From: Solirubrobacterales bacterium | GTDB lineage: Bacteria; Actinomycetota; Thermoleophilia; Solirubrobacterales; Solirubrobacteraceae | Direction of reading: 5' to 3' | DNA length: 13,664 bases | Assembly: GCA_003244035.1 (NCBI GenBank) | Contig: QHBV01000087.1 | Span: forward strand, 1 to 13,664 | In this document: one piece after another, positions 13,354-13,664 of the stretch | Position numbering within the stretch: position 1 is the first letter of the stretch | Layout: each line of letters opens with the position of its first letter | Notes under the pieces: generated by a model | Databases searched by the model: none | What the model was told of the DNA's origin: nothing | What the model saw: the letters and a program-made list of their open reading frames with translations, nothing else | Made by a program: the position numbers and the translations under genes

Positions 13354-13664
13354 GTGCAGCAGAGAGGAGCCGATCGCTCAGCGCGCATCCTGCTCGTGGA
13401 CGATGAAGAGTCGATCCAGGCGCTGCTCTCCTATCCATTGCGCAAGGATGGCTACGAGGTGGTCGGAGCCACCGACGGCCGCCAGGCGCTCGAATGCTTC
13501 GATCGGCAACCCTTCGATCTGGTCGTGCTGGACGTGATGCTCCCCAAGCTCGACGGCCTCGAGGTCTGTCGCCGCCTGCGCGGCCGCAGCTCGGTGCCGA
13601 TCATCATGCTCACCGCGAAGGCCGAGGAGATCGACAAGGTGGTCGGGCTCGAGCTCGGCGCCGA
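13354..13664 (+). CDS. two-component response regulator, receiver domain (3' partial)
   Basis: The visible ~103 residues are a phosphoacceptor REC domain; the output domain lies beyond the window. RILLVDDEES (11-20) gives the acidic pair Asp16/Asp17, FDLVVLDVMLPKLDGLEV (54-71) holds the phosphorylated Asp60, and VPIIMLTAK (81-89) holds the switch residue Thr87. The pattern is closest to OmpR/PhoB-type regulators, so a winged-helix DNA-binding output is likely but unseen. The start is uncertain. GTG 13354 is the only standard start codon in frame shortly before the domain, and TACCCT lies nine bases upstream. A strong Shine-Dalgarno-like AGAGAGGAG (13361-13369) lies after it and is not followed by a start codon in frame. 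The gene is divergent from the M28-like/sortase operon. Confidence 0.88.
   Translation, partial: MQQRGADRSARILLVDDEESIQALLSYPLRKDGYEVVGATDGRQALECFDRQPFDLVVLDVMLPKLDGLEVCRRLRGRSSVPIIMLTAKAEEIDKVVGLELGA

Overview
The window is GC-rich DNA with dense genes, short spacers and frequent GTG starts. The protein set points to a high-GC actinobacterium, most likely class Thermoleophilia (Solirubrobacterales-like). It includes Ala/Arg-rich proteins, a class E sortase, a Thermoleophilia-style class A PBP and TANNNT-type -10 elements. The taxonomic call is inference from protein style; there is no rRNA or marker phylogeny here.

Layout. (1) Positions 1-2899, + strand: two tandem paralogous polytopic membrane proteins resembling GT-C glycosyltransferases; the first is cut by the window edge. 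(2) 2930-3535, - strand: pyrE, with a likely -10 box nine bases before its ATG. (3) 3536-3763: a gene-free spacer with two consecutive 41-nt imperfect hairpins (60-nt period) and a further small stem-loop. (4) 3764-6355, - strand: a tightly packed set transcribed as HAD hydrolase, CPBP intramembrane protease, then secreted L,D-transpeptidase. (5) 6433-9985, + strand, divergent from set 4: class A penicillin-binding protein, an IF-1 (infA) and thiamine-monophosphate kinase (thiL). (6) 10037-13287, - strand: an apparent three-gene operon. It runs from a polytopic M28-like protein that seems to have lost its metal ligands, through a class E sortase coupled by a 4-bp ATGA overlap, to a small secreted six-cysteine protein. 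(7) 13354-end, + strand: the N-terminal part of an OmpR/PhoB-like response regulator, divergent from set 6.

Functionally, sets 4 to 6 contain several cell-envelope genes: peptidoglycan polymerisation and 4-3 crosslinking (PBP), an L,D-transpeptidase, a membrane protease and a sortase module. pyrE, infA and thiL are housekeeping genes. No mobile element, CRISPR array, tRNA or rRNA was recognised.

I did not find a clear-cut new system. The most unusual items are the M28-like/sortase/secreted-protein operon, the paired hairpin repeat upstream of pyrE, a perfect 28-bp palindrome inside a coding sequence, and the substituted second catalytic glutamate in the PBP glycosyltransferase domain.
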